A stretch of DNA of 64,000 nt, from NCBI RefSeq assembly GCF_021538675.1, contig NZ_JAJUKH010000001.1, forward strand, positions 186,001 through 250,000, read 5' to 3'. How positions within the stretch are numbered: the stretch's first letter is position 1; every line of letters starts with the position of its first letter. The DNA comes from Paenarthrobacter sp. AR 02. GTDB taxonomy: Bacteria; Actinomycetota; Actinomycetes; Actinomycetales; Micrococcaceae. The notes under the pieces are model-generated. The model ran no database searches, was not told the DNA's origin, and worked only from the letters and a program-made list of their open reading frames with translations. Below, in pieces: positions 1 through 8,263 of this stretch. The position numbers were made by a program, and so were the translations under genes.

Positions 1-913
1 TGTAACGGCCAACCTTGGCCAGATCGTAGCGCTTGGCGTTGAAGTACAGGTTGTCCAGCAGGGACTGGGCAGCCTCGACTGTGGGCGGCTCGCCCGGACG
101 CAGCTTGCGGTAGATGTCCAGAAGGGCGTCTTCGCGGGTTTCGGTGGCGTCCTTCTCCAGCGTTGCACGCATGGAGTCGTACTGGCCGAACTCTTCCAGG
201 ATCTGGCCTTCGGTCCAGCCGAGGGCCTTCAGGAGAACCGTGACCGACTGCTTGCGCTTACGGTCAAGACGAACGCCGACCTGGTCGCGCTTGTCGATTT
301 CGAGTTCGAACCATGCGCCACGGGACGGGATGATCTTCGCGGTGAAGATGTCCTTGTCACTGGTCTTGTCTGCGGTGCGCTCAAAGTAGGCGCCCGGCGA
401 ACGGACCAGCTGGGAGACGACGACACGCTCGGTGCCGTTGACGACGAACGTTCCCTTCTCGGTCATGAGGGGGAAGTCGCCCATGAACACGGTCTGCTGC
501 TTGATTTCGCCCGTGTTGTTGTTCATGAACTCGGCCTTGACGTACAGCGGGGCCGAGTAGGTGGCGTCACGGTCTTTACATTCGGCCATGGTGTACTTCG
601 GGTCAGCGAACTCCGGCTCGGAGAAGCTCAGGGACATGGTGCCCTGGAAGTCCTCGATAGGGGAGATCTCTTCGAAGATGTCGGCAAGTCCGGAGGTGGT
701 GGCGACGCTGAGGTCGCCCTCCTCGACAGCCTTCGCTACCCGCGCCTGCCAGCGTTCGTTTCCGACCAGCCAGTCAAAGCTGTCAGTCTGCAGGGCGAGA
801 AGATTCGGAACATCAAGGGGTTCGTGAATCTTTGCGAATGAGAGGCGGCGGGTGGCACCATCGGTGCTTGCCGTGTTAGCGGTTTCGTTATTAGAGGTGC
901 TCGAGGCGACCAA
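1..913 (-). CDS. rpoB: RNA polymerase beta subunit, N-terminal part (runs off the window)
   Basis: Encodes about 304 N-terminal residues of the RNA polymerase beta subunit; the rest lies beyond base 1. The translated segment contains the conserved RpoB stretches [21 protein letters not shown] and [14 protein letters not shown], typical of the beta protrusion and lobe region. I place the start at a TTG at 913 because AAGGA lies six bases upstream and the protein then begins with a low-complexity S/T/N lead before the conserved [15 protein letters not shown]. It is preceded by a 407-base gap shared with the divergent thiolase gene, so it is uncoupled from rplJL, which lies more than 2 kb away on the same strand. 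Confidence 0.97.
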   Translation of the reverse strand, partial: MVASSTSNNETANTASTDGATRRLSFAKIHEPLDVPNLLALQTDSFDWLVGNERWQARVAKAVEEGDLSVATTSGLADIFEEISPIEDFQGTMSLSFSEPEFADPKYTMAECKDRDATYSAPLYVKAEFMNNNTGEIKQQTVFMGDFPLMTEKGTFVVNGTERVVVSQLVRSPGAYFERTADKTSDKDIFTAKIIPSRGAWFELEIDKRDQVGVRLDRKRKQSVTVLLKALGWTEGQILEEFGQYDSMRATLEKDATETREDALLDIYRKLRPGEPPTVEAAQSLLDNLYFNAKRYDLAKVGRY

Positions 914-1002
914 GAGGGATCCTTCCACAGACCTTCAGGCGTTTTCAGATCTCCCCCGTTTGCATTCCGCGGAGTGCTCCGCAGGATACTTGTTCCGGTT
1001 CC

Positions 1003-1031
1003 GCTATATGACCCGGACCCAGCCTGCGCAA
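1003..1031 (-). promoter_or_regulatory. Candidate rpoB promoter
   Basis: On the minus strand TTGCGC (1026-1031) and TATAGC (1003-1008) are separated by 17 bases, giving a predicted start near 996 and a leader of about 85 bases before rpoB. The match to the consensus is partial (three and four of six). A second copy of the -10-like sequence at 1089-1094 lacks a good -35. Confidence 0.4.
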
Positions 1032-1107
1032 GGCCGTGCACGTTGAGGAACGGCACGTCAATGACGCAGCTGAGAGGTAAAGCCCACCGCTATATGAAGG
1101 CTGAAGG

Positions 1108-1136
1108 TTAACAGGGAAGACGCAAATATCTACAAT
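1108..1136 (+). promoter_or_regulatory. Strong sigma-70-type promoter for the thiolase gene
   Basis: TTAACA (1108-1113) and TACAAT (1131-1136) are separated by exactly 17 bases, each matching five of six consensus positions. The predicted start is near 1142, so the thiolase mRNA would have an untranslated leader of about 180 bases. Confidence 0.55.
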
Positions 1137-1320
1137 ACGGGAAAACAGCCTTCCTGTCTACCCCAGATCGTCCGGGATTGCAAGCACCGTTGCTGAAGGC
1201 ACCTACATGCCCCCGCATGATGCGCAAGGAATGCCTTGATGGGCGCCTTCGTTGAAGGGAGTAGGCTCACGCTTGCCCGCGATAGCCTTGCTACACCACT
1301 CCCGGATCGGAAGAGAGACC

Positions 1321-2520
1321 ATGACCAACTCCGCTGACGACAATGATGTTGTCATTCTTGCCGCTTCCCGAACCCCACAGGGTCGGCTCAACGGGCAACT
1401 GGCGGGATTCACCGCCGTCGACCTTGGTGCGCACGCCATAACAGCCGCCTTGGCAGCCAGCGGCGCGAAAGCCGAACAGGTGGACGCCGTCATTATGGGC
1501 CAGGTACTGCAGGCCGGCGCCGGACAGAATCCGGCCCGCCAGAGCGCCATCGCCGCAGGTATCGGGTGGAACATCCCGGCCGTAACCATCAACAAAGTGT
1601 GCCTCTCCGGATTGACCGCAGTGATCGATGCTGCGCGCATGATCCGCAGCGGGGACGCGACAGTGGTGGTTGCCGGTGGCCAGGAATCCATGAGCCGCGC
1701 TCCCCACCTCCTGCCGGGTTCCCGGCAGGGATGGACCTACGGAGCCATCCAGGCCCTGGACGTCGCCGCCCACGACGGCCTCACCGATGCCTTCGATGGC
1801 CAGTCAATGGGTCTTTCCACCGAAACCAAGAACGTCACGCTCGGCATTGACCGCACCTCCCAGGACGAGGTCGCGGCCGCTTCACACCAGCGGGCCGCCG
1901 CGGCCATCGCAGACGGGACGTTCGACGTCGAAATCGCTCCGGTCAGCGTGAAGCAGCGCAAGGGCGATCCGGTGGTCCTCACCACGGACGAAGGAGTGCG
2001 GCCGAACACCACCGTGGAAACGTTGGCACCCCTCAAGGCAGCCTTCGCCACGGACGGCACCATCACAGCCGGCAATTCCTCTCCCCTGTCCGACGGCGCC
2101 TCCGCACTGGTGCTGGCAAGTCGCCGCTTCGCCGAGGACAACGGTTTGGAGTACCTGGCCGTGGTCGGTAAGCCGGGCCAGGTGGCCGGACCTGACAATT
2201 CCCTGCACTCCCAGCCGTCCAATGCGATCGCCCAGGCGCTGAAGCGGGCGGGGTGGACGGCAGAGGACCTGGACTTCATCGAGATCAATGAAGCGTTCGG
2301 TTCAGTGGCTGTCCAGTCTTTGAAGGACCTCCGCTATCCCCTGGAAAAGTGCAACATCCACGGCGGCGCCATCGCACTCGGGCATCCCATCGGCGCCTCC
2401 GGTGCCCGGTTGGCCCTCCACGCAGCCCACGAACTCAAGCGCCGGGGGACGGGCAAAGCCGCCGTTTCCCTGTGCGGTGGCGGCGGGCAGGGCGAGGCCT
2501 TGCTCCTGTACCGCGACTGA
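1321..2520 (+). CDS. Thiolase (acetyl-CoA C-acetyltransferase)
   Basis: 399 residues, the usual length for a biosynthetic-type thiolase that condenses two acetyl-CoA or cleaves 3-ketoacyl-CoA in the cytoplasm. The acyl-accepting cysteine is in NKVCLSG (Cys94), the catalytic histidine in GGAIALGHPIGASG, and the second cysteine in LCGGGGQGEA near the C-terminus. I chose ATG 1321 because GGAAGAGAG precedes it; an upstream in-frame TTG at 1252 has no ribosome site. It is followed after 11 bases by the YbaK gene and probably shares its transcript. Substrate preference (acetoacetyl-CoA versus longer chains) cannot be told from the sequence alone. Confidence 0.93.
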   Translation: MTNSADDNDVVILAASRTPQGRLNGQLAGFTAVDLGAHAITAALAASGAKAEQVDAVIMGQVLQAGAGQNPARQSAIAAGIGWNIPAVTINKVCLSGLTAVIDAARMIRSGDATVVVAGGQESMSRAPHLLPGSRQGWTYGAIQALDVAAHDGLTDAFDGQSMGLSTETKNVTLGIDRTSQDEVAAASHQRAAAAIADGTFDVEIAPVSVKQRKGDPVVLTTDEGVRPNTTVETLAPLKAAFATDGTITAGNSSPLSDGASALVLASRRFAEDNGLEYLAVVGKPGQVAGPDNSLHSQPSNAIAQALKRAGWTAEDLDFIEINEAFGSVAVQSLKDLRYPLEKCNIHGGAIALGHPIGASGARLALHAAHELKRRGTGKAAVSLCGGGGQGEALLLYRD

Positions 2521-2531
2521 TAGGAGACAGC

Positions 2532-3014
2532 ATGTCTGAAAACGTGATGGACGGAGCCGAGCGCTTCCTAAAGGATGCCGCCGCCCGCGGACTGGACGTC
2601 GACGTCGTCGAACGTCCCGCTGCCCGCAGCCTCGAAGAGGCGGCTGGCATCCTGGGCATCAGCCCCGCGGACATCGTGAAGTCGCTGGTGGTCAAACACC
2701 GCGATGGGAGCTTCCTGTTCGCCCTCATTCCTGGGGATCGCCAGATTTCCTGGCCGAAGCTGCGCGCATTGGTGGGCGTCAACAAGCTCTCGCTCCCCCA
2801 CGCCGACATCGCTTTGGCTGCCACCGGCTACGAACGCGGAACCATTACGCCCTTGGGCAGTACCACCGCGTGGCCGGTGTACGCCGACGCCACCATCACG
2901 GGGCGTCGAATCTCTATGGGCGCGGGCGCGCATGGCCGCAGCGCTTTCGTGGACGCCGACTCGCTTACTGCGGCACTCGGGGCGACCGTGGCGGACATCA
3001 GCGAACCTTCCTAG
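2532..3014 (+). CDS. YbaK/EbsC-family aminoacyl-tRNA deacylase
   Basis: 160 residues covering a single YbaK/ProX domain. Members of this family hydrolyse mischarged tRNA, typically Cys-tRNA(Pro) or Ala-tRNA(Pro). Recognisable features are the early SPADIVKSLVVK stretch containing the conserved lysine, ALIPGDRQ, and the C-terminal ISMGAGAHG glycine-rich motif. The ATG follows GGAGACAGC, 11 bases after the thiolase stop, so the two form a small plus-strand unit inserted between rplL and rpoB. The exact tRNA specificity is inferred from family membership only. Confidence 0.88.
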   Translation: MSENVMDGAERFLKDAAARGLDVDVVERPAARSLEEAAGILGISPADIVKSLVVKHRDGSFLFALIPGDRQISWPKLRALVGVNKLSLPHADIALAATGYERGTITPLGSTTAWPVYADATITGRRISMGAGAHGRSAFVDADSLTAALGATVADISEPS

Positions 3015-3016
3015 GT

Positions 3017-3080
3017 CAACGCGGGGTCACTTACGGCCGGTAAATCCCCCTGGGGATGGGCCGCAAGTGACCCCGCGTTG
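3017..3080. repeat. Long intergenic inverted repeat
   Basis: Perfect 16-base arms (3017-3032 and 3065-3080) starting CAACGCGGGG face each other between the convergent YbaK and rplL genes. The 32-base middle contains a second small hairpin (ATCCCC CT GGGGAT). There is no T-tract on either side, so it is not a classical intrinsic terminator, although it may act as a bidirectional one. Confidence 0.8.
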
Positions 3081-3092
3081 GTGCTTAAAGCA

Positions 3093-3126
3093 GGAAGCCC
3101 CGCCCGGCGAACCGAACGGGGCTTCC
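3093..3126 (-). terminator. Intrinsic terminator of rplJL
   Basis: GGAAGCCCC (3093-3101) pairs with GGGGCTTCC (3118-3126); on the minus strand the hairpin is followed by TGCTTTAAG. It lies just after the rplL stop. Confidence 0.75.
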
Positions 3127-3140
3127 ACAAGCAAAACGAG

Positions 3141-3518
3141 TTACTTGAGGGTAACCGTTGCGCCAGCTTCTTCGAGCTGAGCCTTTGCCTTCTCGGCAGC
3201 TTCCTTGTTGGCGCCTTCGAGAACAGCCTTCGGTGCGCTGTCAACCAGGTCCTTGGCTTCCTTGAGGCCGAGGGAGGTGATGGCGCGAACTTCCTTGATC
3301 ACTGCGATCTTCTTGTCGCCAGCAGCTTCGAGGATGACGTCAAAGTCAGTCTTCTCTTCAGCAGCTTCAGCAGCACCGCCGGCAGCGGGGCCAGCAACTG
3401 CAACAGCAGCAGCCGTAACTTCGAAGGTCTCTTCGAAGAGCTTGACGAACTCGGAGAGCTCGATGATGGTCAGTTCCTTGAAAGCTTCAATGAGCTCTTC
3501 GTTGCTGAGCTTCGCCAT
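3141..3518 (-). CDS. rplL: 50S ribosomal protein L7/L12
   Basis: 125 residues. The N-terminal dimerisation helix region, an alanine-rich hinge ([12 protein letters not shown], about residues 37-48) and the compact C-terminal domain with [17 protein letters not shown] and KIAVIKEVR are all typical. L7/L12 forms the ribosomal stalk that recruits translation factors and is anchored by L10, encoded just upstream. It ends the rplJ-rplL unit, followed by a hairpin terminator. Confidence 0.98.
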   Translation of the reverse strand: MAKLSNEELIEAFKELTIIELSEFVKLFEETFEVTAAAVAVAGPAAGGAAEAAEEKTDFDVILEAAGDKKIAVIKEVRAITSLGLKEAKDLVDSAPKAVLEGANKEAAEKAKAQLEEAGATVTLK

Positions 3519-3594
3519 GGTGGCGTCCTTCCATTAGTTGGTGCGGATCCGGGCTAAACCGGTCCAGGCACCAGAGTTTGATTGAGGGGAGAAC

Positions 3595-4197
3595 TTAGTT
3601 CTCTTCGGTTGCAGCTTCGGCAGCGGCCGGTGCTTCTTCAGCAGCCGGAGCTTCCTCTGTTGCAGCCTCTTCGGCGGCCGGGGCTTCTTCAGCGGCCGGT
3701 GCAGATGCGCCGCCCTCTTCTTCAAGCTTGAGGCGCAGAGCGTCGATGATGCGTGCAGCAGCGGATGCGGGAGCCTTGAGGACACCAGCAACGCGGGCAA
3801 GCTGCAGTTCGCGGGACTCGAGGGCTGCCAGTGCGGCAACTCCTGCTGCGTCCAATGCCTTGCCTTCGAAGACGCCGGTCTTGATGACCAGCTGCTTGTT
3901 GGCCTTGGCAAAGTCCGTCAGGCTCTTTGCAGCAGCAACAGCGTCACCCTTGATGAAGGCGATTGCAGTGGGGCCGGCAAGCTGATCGTTGAATGCTTCA
4001 ACTCCAGCTTCCTTGGCTGCAATGGCGCTCAGGGTGTTCTTGACGACCGAGAACTTGGTGTCCTGGCCGAGTGCAACACGCAGTTCCTTGAGCTGTGCAA
4101 CAGTGAGCCCGCGGTATTCGGTCAGGACAGCCGCGTTCGATTCCTTGAAATCGTTGGTGATCTCTGCAACTGCGGAGACCTTGCTAGGCGTTGTCAT
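3595..4197 (-). CDS. rplJ: 50S ribosomal protein L10
   Basis: 200 residues. The N-terminal rRNA-binding domain includes the conserved EYRGLTVAQL and KNTLSAIAA segments; the C-terminal helix that binds L7/L12 dimers is followed by a repetitive Ala/Glu/Pro tail of roughly 35 residues (repeats of EEAPA), common in actinobacterial L10. It is preceded by an L10-type leader and probably has its own promoter, so it is transcribed separately from rplKA. Confidence 0.98.
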   Translation of the reverse strand: MTTPSKVSAVAEITNDFKESNAAVLTEYRGLTVAQLKELRVALGQDTKFSVVKNTLSAIAAKEAGVEAFNDQLAGPTAIAFIKGDAVAAAKSLTDFAKANKQLVIKTGVFEGKALDAAGVAALAALESRELQLARVAGVLKAPASAAARIIDALRLKLEEEGGASAPAAEEAPAAEEAATEEAPAAEEAPAAAEAATEEN

Positions 4198-4249
4198 AAC
4201 CCTCCTTCCGGGGATAAAAGCCGGTCTTCCGGGTCCCCGCTCACGAGAG

Positions 4250-4287
4250 CTAAAACTAAAAACGCCCCGCGCAGATGCACGGGGCTT
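4250..4287 (-). terminator. Attenuator hairpin of the L10 leader
   Basis: On the minus strand the stem GCCCCG (from 4285) pairs with CGGGGC (to 4264) and is followed by GTTTTTAGTTTT, the signature of an intrinsic terminator. It stands about 55 bases upstream of rplJ, inside the leader, and so is better explained as an attenuator than as the end of the upstream gene. Confidence 0.65.
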
Positions 4288-4450
4288 GGCTCAACATGGT
4301 TTGATCCATGGAGACTTGCTTCGTTCACCTGCGCCGGCCGCCCTATGTTCAGGGTCCTTCGTCAAGGAATTCACTTGTGCCTCAGGGGCGCAGCTGCAGA
4401 ATTGAGCTGAGCTCGAAAGAGTGGATTCCCATCAACCGACGGTCTTTGGT
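4250..4450 (-). ncRNA. Putative L10 ribosomal protein leader (autoregulatory RNA)
   Basis: A 200-base leader runs from a predicted start near 4450 to the attenuator hairpin. Its first bases on the minus strand are ACCAAAGACCGTCGGTTG, resembling the conserved start of known L10 leaders, and GCAGGTGAACGAAG occurs before the terminator stem. In this family the L10(L12)4 complex binds the leader and lowers expression of rplJL. Assignment rests on recalled motif similarity and position, not on a covariance search. Confidence 0.6.
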
Positions 4451-4456
4451 ACTTCA

Positions 4457-4485
4457 AGATTACGGGAGACTGTGCAGCAAACCAA
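4457..4485 (-). promoter_or_regulatory. Candidate rplJL promoter
   Basis: On the minus strand TTGGTT (4480-4485) and TAATCT (4457-4462) are 17 bases apart. The predicted start near 4450 coincides with the first conserved bases of the L10-type leader, which supports the call although each hexamer is only a partial match. Confidence 0.4.
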
Positions 4486-4497
4486 ATCGGGGGCTGC

Positions 4498-5667
4498 CTA
4501 GTCGGACGTCGTTGCTCCGGATGCCCGCCCCGGAAGTTCCTTCTGCCACAAACCCGTAACACCCGCCGTCGCGAATCCAAGCTGCTTATTCACTGTGAGG
4601 AGGTAGCGGTTCTCGGGCGCATTCCATGTGTAGATCACCCGGGCATCAGGGAACTGCTCGCTGAGCCTTTCCATGTTTGCCACCTTGATCAGCAGGCCCA
4701 GCTTGTTGCCCCGGTGTTCCTGCAGGACCAGTGTGTCGTCCTGGAACACCACATCCTGGCGGTGCGCCAGGACGCTGATGGTGGTCAGGCCCACGATGCG
4801 TCCGCTCTCCAGGTGCTCGACGGCGGTCACCACCGTTCGCCGGCCCTGCGCCAATGCTGCGTCCTCGGTCTCCCGCAGGACGACGGGATCGAACACCATG
4901 CCCGTGGGTTCAAGACCGGGGGCTTCGCTGTCCTCGTCGTCGCGGACCACCTCCCCGGCGGCGTTCTCCAAGGCGGCAACGGCCTCCAACCAGGGCTCAG
5001 GGCACCGGTCCGTCCAGTGGTGCAGTGCGTAGCGTCCGCCGTTGGCCTCGTCTGCTTCCAACTGGAGGGTGGCCGCCAGTTTGGAATCGAGCGGCAGAAT
5101 GCAGGAACTGAACTGCTCGATGTGCTGCAGCGTGTAGCCGGCCCGTTTCGCGAAATCCACCTCACGGCTGCTGACCGGAACGAAGCCCGCACCACTGCCG
5201 GGGATCAGCTGGTCCTCGGGAATCTCCGTCAGGGATGTGGCCGGGTGGTTGGTGTCCACCAGGACCATGGTGCGGCCTTCGGCCCGCGCCAGCTCCTCGG
5301 CTGCTTCCAACAACTGGCGTCCTACGCCGCGGCTCTGGAACTCAGGAAGGATGTCCAGGGTGAACTCGGCCAGGTCCATGTTGTCCGCCAGGGGCAAGGC
5401 AATATCCACGGTGCCCACAATGTCGCCGTCCACTTTGGCCACCAGGATGATCTGGCGCTCGTAAGGATCGGAAAACTCCAGCAGCTTCTCCAAGGGGGTG
5501 TACGCGAGATCGTCACTCCCCCATGTCTCCATGCGGACCCTGCGCCCAACTTCCACGGCGGCCAGGAAATCATTGGCATCAGGGCTGTCCAGGGTGTCAG
5601 GCACCCACAGCTGCTCGATCTGAACGGTCTTCGCCTCGTCTACAGTCATCCCAGCCGTTTCTGCCAT
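4498..5667 (-). CDS. Tandem-domain GNAT acetyltransferase (copy 2)
   Basis: 389 residues with two GNAT folds in tandem. The first carries the acetyl-CoA loop QSRGVGRQLL (about residues 110-120); the second has EHRGNKLGLLIK and a C-terminal TWNAPENRYLL...NKQLGF. Substrate is unknown. It overlaps the stop of the upstream paralogue: one ATG at 5667 and another at 5649, the latter giving a classical ATGA junction; I kept the longer form because GAAGG lies before it, but either is possible. Both genes sit between rplA and rplJ, an odd place for acetyltransferases, which suggests (inference only) a link to ribosomal protein or translation-factor acetylation. Confidence 0.85.
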   Translation of the reverse strand: MAETAGMTVDEAKTVQIEQLWVPDTLDSPDANDFLAAVEVGRRVRMETWGSDDLAYTPLEKLLEFSDPYERQIILVAKVDGDIVGTVDIALPLADNMDLAEFTLDILPEFQSRGVGRQLLEAAEELARAEGRTMVLVDTNHPATSLTEIPEDQLIPGSGAGFVPVSSREVDFAKRAGYTLQHIEQFSSCILPLDSKLAATLQLEADEANGGRYALHHWTDRCPEPWLEAVAALENAAGEVVRDDEDSEAPGLEPTGMVFDPVVLRETEDAALAQGRRTVVTAVEHLESGRIVGLTTISVLAHRQDVVFQDDTLVLQEHRGNKLGLLIKVANMERLSEQFPDARVIYTWNAPENRYLLTVNKQLGFATAGVTGLWQKELPGRASGATTSD

Positions 5668-6755
5668 TCGCCTTCAAAGCCGGAGGGCTTGAATCCCAGG
5701 GCGATATTTATGGCCAGCATATGCCGGTTTTCATTGGCGTTCCATGTCAACACCGATGTGGCGTCCGGCCAGGAGTCCTTGGCGCTCCGCAGGTTGGCGA
5801 TCTTCACCATCATTCCCAAGCCATGCCCGCGGTGTCCCGGAGCCACCAAGGTGTCCTCCTGGTAGATCACGGCAGGCCTCGCGTCACGGTAAGTGAGAAC
5901 CGTGTAGGCTGCCAGTTCACCCGTGGCATCGTGCCGGGCCGCCGCCGTCAGCGAGTCCCCACCACTTGCTTGCCATGTGACTTCGTCCTGGCGCACCCGC
6001 GCAGCGTCCCACTCTTCACCCTCCCAGCCCAACCCGGCAATCGGGACCTCTGTGCTCATCAAGCCCTTGAGCCTGGCAAAGGTGTCCACCAGGTCCTCCG
6101 GGCAGCTCCCCCGCCACGTTACGAGGCTGTAGCCCAATGCTTTGGGCGCCACTTCCGCTTCGCACTTCCGGAGCAGTGCTTCCGGCGCCGGGAAGGGCAG
6201 CAGGCTGCTCGTTTCGACCTGTTCCAACGAATAGCCGTGGTGCAGGGCGAACCGGGTTGCCGCAGCGTTCAAGGGCACGCAACCTGCACCCGATTTCGAC
6301 TCCAGGACTTCCGTGCCAGGCGCTACAAGCTGAATGGGCGCACCGCAATACGCATCGAAGGACACACGTCCCCGTCCCCTCGCAATGCCCTCCAATTCTT
6401 TGAGGATCAGCGACCCAAAGCCACGCCGCCGATAAGGCGCGCTGACCACGACGTCCACGCCCGCCGTCGTCGTGTTCTCGCTCAAGGGCAGTGTCAGGGT
6501 TCCACTACCCACAACGGTGCCGTCCAGGCGGGCCAGGAAAACCTGCCGTCCTTCGTAGCTGTTGCCCTGCCAGAAGAGCACCGCCTCGGCAAAGGTGGCG
6601 CAGCGGTCCAGGTTGCCCCACAGCTCCAATTCGTGGGCTTCCGCCAACTGCTGGAAAGCGCTGAAGTCGGCCGACCCACCGGCCGCGGGACTCTTGGGGA
6701 CGGCGATCCGTTCTACGGACAGCTCCCCACGTGCTGAAATGTTCGACGTCGACAC
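5646..6755 (-). CDS. Tandem-domain GNAT acetyltransferase (copy 1)
   Basis: About 369 residues from a GTG at 6755; an in-frame TTG at 6785 would add ten residues, and no start has a convincing ribosome site. Two GNAT domains: the first has YRRRGFGSLIL as its acetyl-CoA loop, the second GHRGHGLGMMVK followed by TWNANENRHML. The C-terminal halves of this and the downstream protein align clearly, so the pair arose by tandem duplication of a double-GNAT gene. A terminator between rplA and this gene suggests that expression depends on read-through or on a short promoter in about 50 bases. Confidence 0.82.
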   Translation of the reverse strand: MSTSNISARGELSVERIAVPKSPAAGGSADFSAFQQLAEAHELELWGNLDRCATFAEAVLFWQGNSYEGRQVFLARLDGTVVGSGTLTLPLSENTTTAGVDVVVSAPYRRRGFGSLILKELEGIARGRGRVSFDAYCGAPIQLVAPGTEVLESKSGAGCVPLNAAATRFALHHGYSLEQVETSSLLPFPAPEALLRKCEAEVAPKALGYSLVTWRGSCPEDLVDTFARLKGLMSTEVPIAGLGWEGEEWDAARVRQDEVTWQASGGDSLTAAARHDATGELAAYTVLTYRDARPAVIYQEDTLVAPGHRGHGLGMMVKIANLRSAKDSWPDATSVLTWNANENRHMLAINIALGFKPSGFEGEWQKRLG

Positions 6756-6804
6756 GCACCACAGCCTACGGCCCACCTCCCGCAAGGAACAGGCATGACA
6801 ACAA

Positions 6805-6835
6805 AAGGACCGCCCGGCTAAGCCGGACGGTCCTT
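6805..6835 (-). terminator. Intrinsic terminator after rplA
   Basis: AAGGACCG...GGC (6805-6818) pairs with GCC...CGGTCCTT (6822-6835) around a three-base loop; on the minus strand it is followed by TTGTTG. It lies between rplA and the GNAT pair. Confidence 0.75.
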
Positions 6836-6862
6836 CATGTTCAGAGCAAGGGCTCCTGAAGC

Positions 6863-7570
6863 TTACGCTTCGGTGAGGACCTTGGTGACGTTCGGGTCAA
6901 CGGTGATGCCCGGACCGAACGTGGTGGCAACGGTAGCCTTCTGGATGTAGCGGCCCTTGGAAGCGGACGGCTTCAAACGAAGCACCTCTTCCAGTGCAGC
7001 TGCGTAGTTCTCGGCCAGCTTGTTGGCGTCGAAGGACACCTTGCCGATGATGAAGTGAAGGTTGGAGTGCTTGTCGACGCGGAAGTCGATCTTGCCGCCC
7101 TTGATGTCGTTGACAGCCTTGGTGACGTCCGGGGTAACCGTACCGGTCTTCGGGTTCGGCATGAGGTTACGCGGGCCGAGGACCTTACCGAGGCGGCCAA
7201 CCTTGCCCATGAGGTCAGGGGTTGCCACTGCGGCGTCGAAGTCGGTCCAGCCGCCTGCGATCTTTTCGATCAGGTCATCGGAACCAACGAAGTCGGCGCC
7301 GGCAGCGATTGCTGCTTCAGCCTTGTCACCGGTTGCGAAAACAAGGACGCGGGCGGTCTTACCGGTGCCGTGCGGCAGGTTGACGGTGCCACGAACCATC
7401 TGGTCGGCCTTACGCGGGTCAACGCCCAAACGGAAAGCTACCTCAACGGTTGCGTCGAACTTGGAAGGGTTGGTGTCCTTCGCGAGGTTGATAGCTTCGA
7501 CCGGGGCGTAGATTTTGCCAGCCTCGATCTTGGCTACGGCTGCCTCATATGCTTTGCTGCGCTTTGCCAT
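6863..7570 (-). CDS. rplA: 50S ribosomal protein L1
   Basis: 235 residues, full family length. Conserved features are [32 protein letters not shown], and [14 protein letters not shown] in the second domain. L1 binds 23S rRNA at the stalk that moves deacylated tRNA out of the E site and in many bacteria represses its own operon. It is 131 bases downstream of rplK and followed by a terminator. Confidence 0.98.
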   Translation of the reverse strand: MAKRSKAYEAAVAKIEAGKIYAPVEAINLAKDTNPSKFDATVEVAFRLGVDPRKADQMVRGTVNLPHGTGKTARVLVFATGDKAEAAIAAGADFVGSDDLIEKIAGGWTDFDAAVATPDLMGKVGRLGKVLGPRNLMPNPKTGTVTPDVTKAVNDIKGGKIDFRVDKHSNLHFIIGKVSFDANKLAENYAAALEEVLRLKPSASKGRYIQKATVATTFGPGITVDPNVTKVLTEA

Positions 7571-7701
7571 GCTGCTGTTTCTCCTTGTGCAGTTGTGGTC
7601 TGCGGACCGCGCTGGGTCCTGCCACAGTCATGGGATCCGGCAAGGATCCTCACGACATTTCAATGTTCAAATGCCGGTTGCCCGGCGGGTGAAAGCTGGG
7701 A

Positions 7702-8133
7702 TCAGCCCTCTACCGTGATGCCCATGGAACGGGCGGTGCCTGCGATGATCAGGGCAGCTGCCTTGATGTCGTTGGCGTTGAGGTCTTCCATCTTGGTGGA
7801 AGCGATCTCTTCAACCTGAGCCTGGGTCAGCTTGGCAACCTTGACGGTGTGCGGGGTAGCCGAACCCTTGGCAACGCCTGCAGCCTTCTTGATGAGCTCT
7901 GCAGCCGGCGGGGTCTTGGTGATGAAGGTGAAGGAACGGTCTTCGTAAACCGTGATTTCAACCGGGATAACGTTTCCGCGCTGGGATTCCGTTGCAGCGT
8001 TGTACGCCTTGCAGAATTCCATGATGTTGACACCGTGCTGGCCAAGCGCAGGACCGATCGGCGGAGCCGGGTTAGCGGCACCTGCCTGGATCTGCAGCTT
8101 GATGAGGCCGGTGACCTTCTTCTTGGGAGCCAA
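7702..8133 (-). CDS. rplK: 50S ribosomal protein L11
   Basis: 143 residues, the standard length. The N-terminal domain contains the conserved [29 protein letters not shown], with the proline pair contacted by thiopeptides, and the C-terminal RNA-binding domain has [14 protein letters not shown]. It lies 130 bases downstream of nusG; this gap contains two GC-rich hairpins (around 8159-8183 and 8190-8212) but no obvious terminator T-tract. Confidence 0.98.
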
Positions 8134-8263
8134 TGTAGGGTCCTTCTCTCAATAGCTTCCTGGGACACAGGAGCGCGTCCCAGGTTGGTGGCCGCCATGG
8201 CAAGGCGGCCGGCCGCTCCCGAACTGCTAAGCAGGCAGGGCTGGAGCGAAATTTGTGAATCAG

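Larger units (their letters stand above)
914..1320. other. Divergent intergenic region, rpoB / thiolase
   Basis: A 407-base stretch with no credible gene. It carries promoter-like sequences on both strands (listed separately). The 10-mer CCGCTATATG occurs twice in the same orientation, at 1001-1010 and 1087-1096; on the minus strand each copy gives a TATAGC hexamer that could be a -10 box for rpoB. Confidence 0.6.

Noticed and set aside
1252-1320. N-terminal extension of the thiolase from a TTG at 1252
   Set aside because: No ribosome site and no conserved residues before MTNSADD; ATG 1321 has GGAAGAGAG.
3078-3557. Plus-strand open frame of 159 codons opposite rplL
   Set aside because: Antisense to a standard 125-residue L7/L12; no motif.
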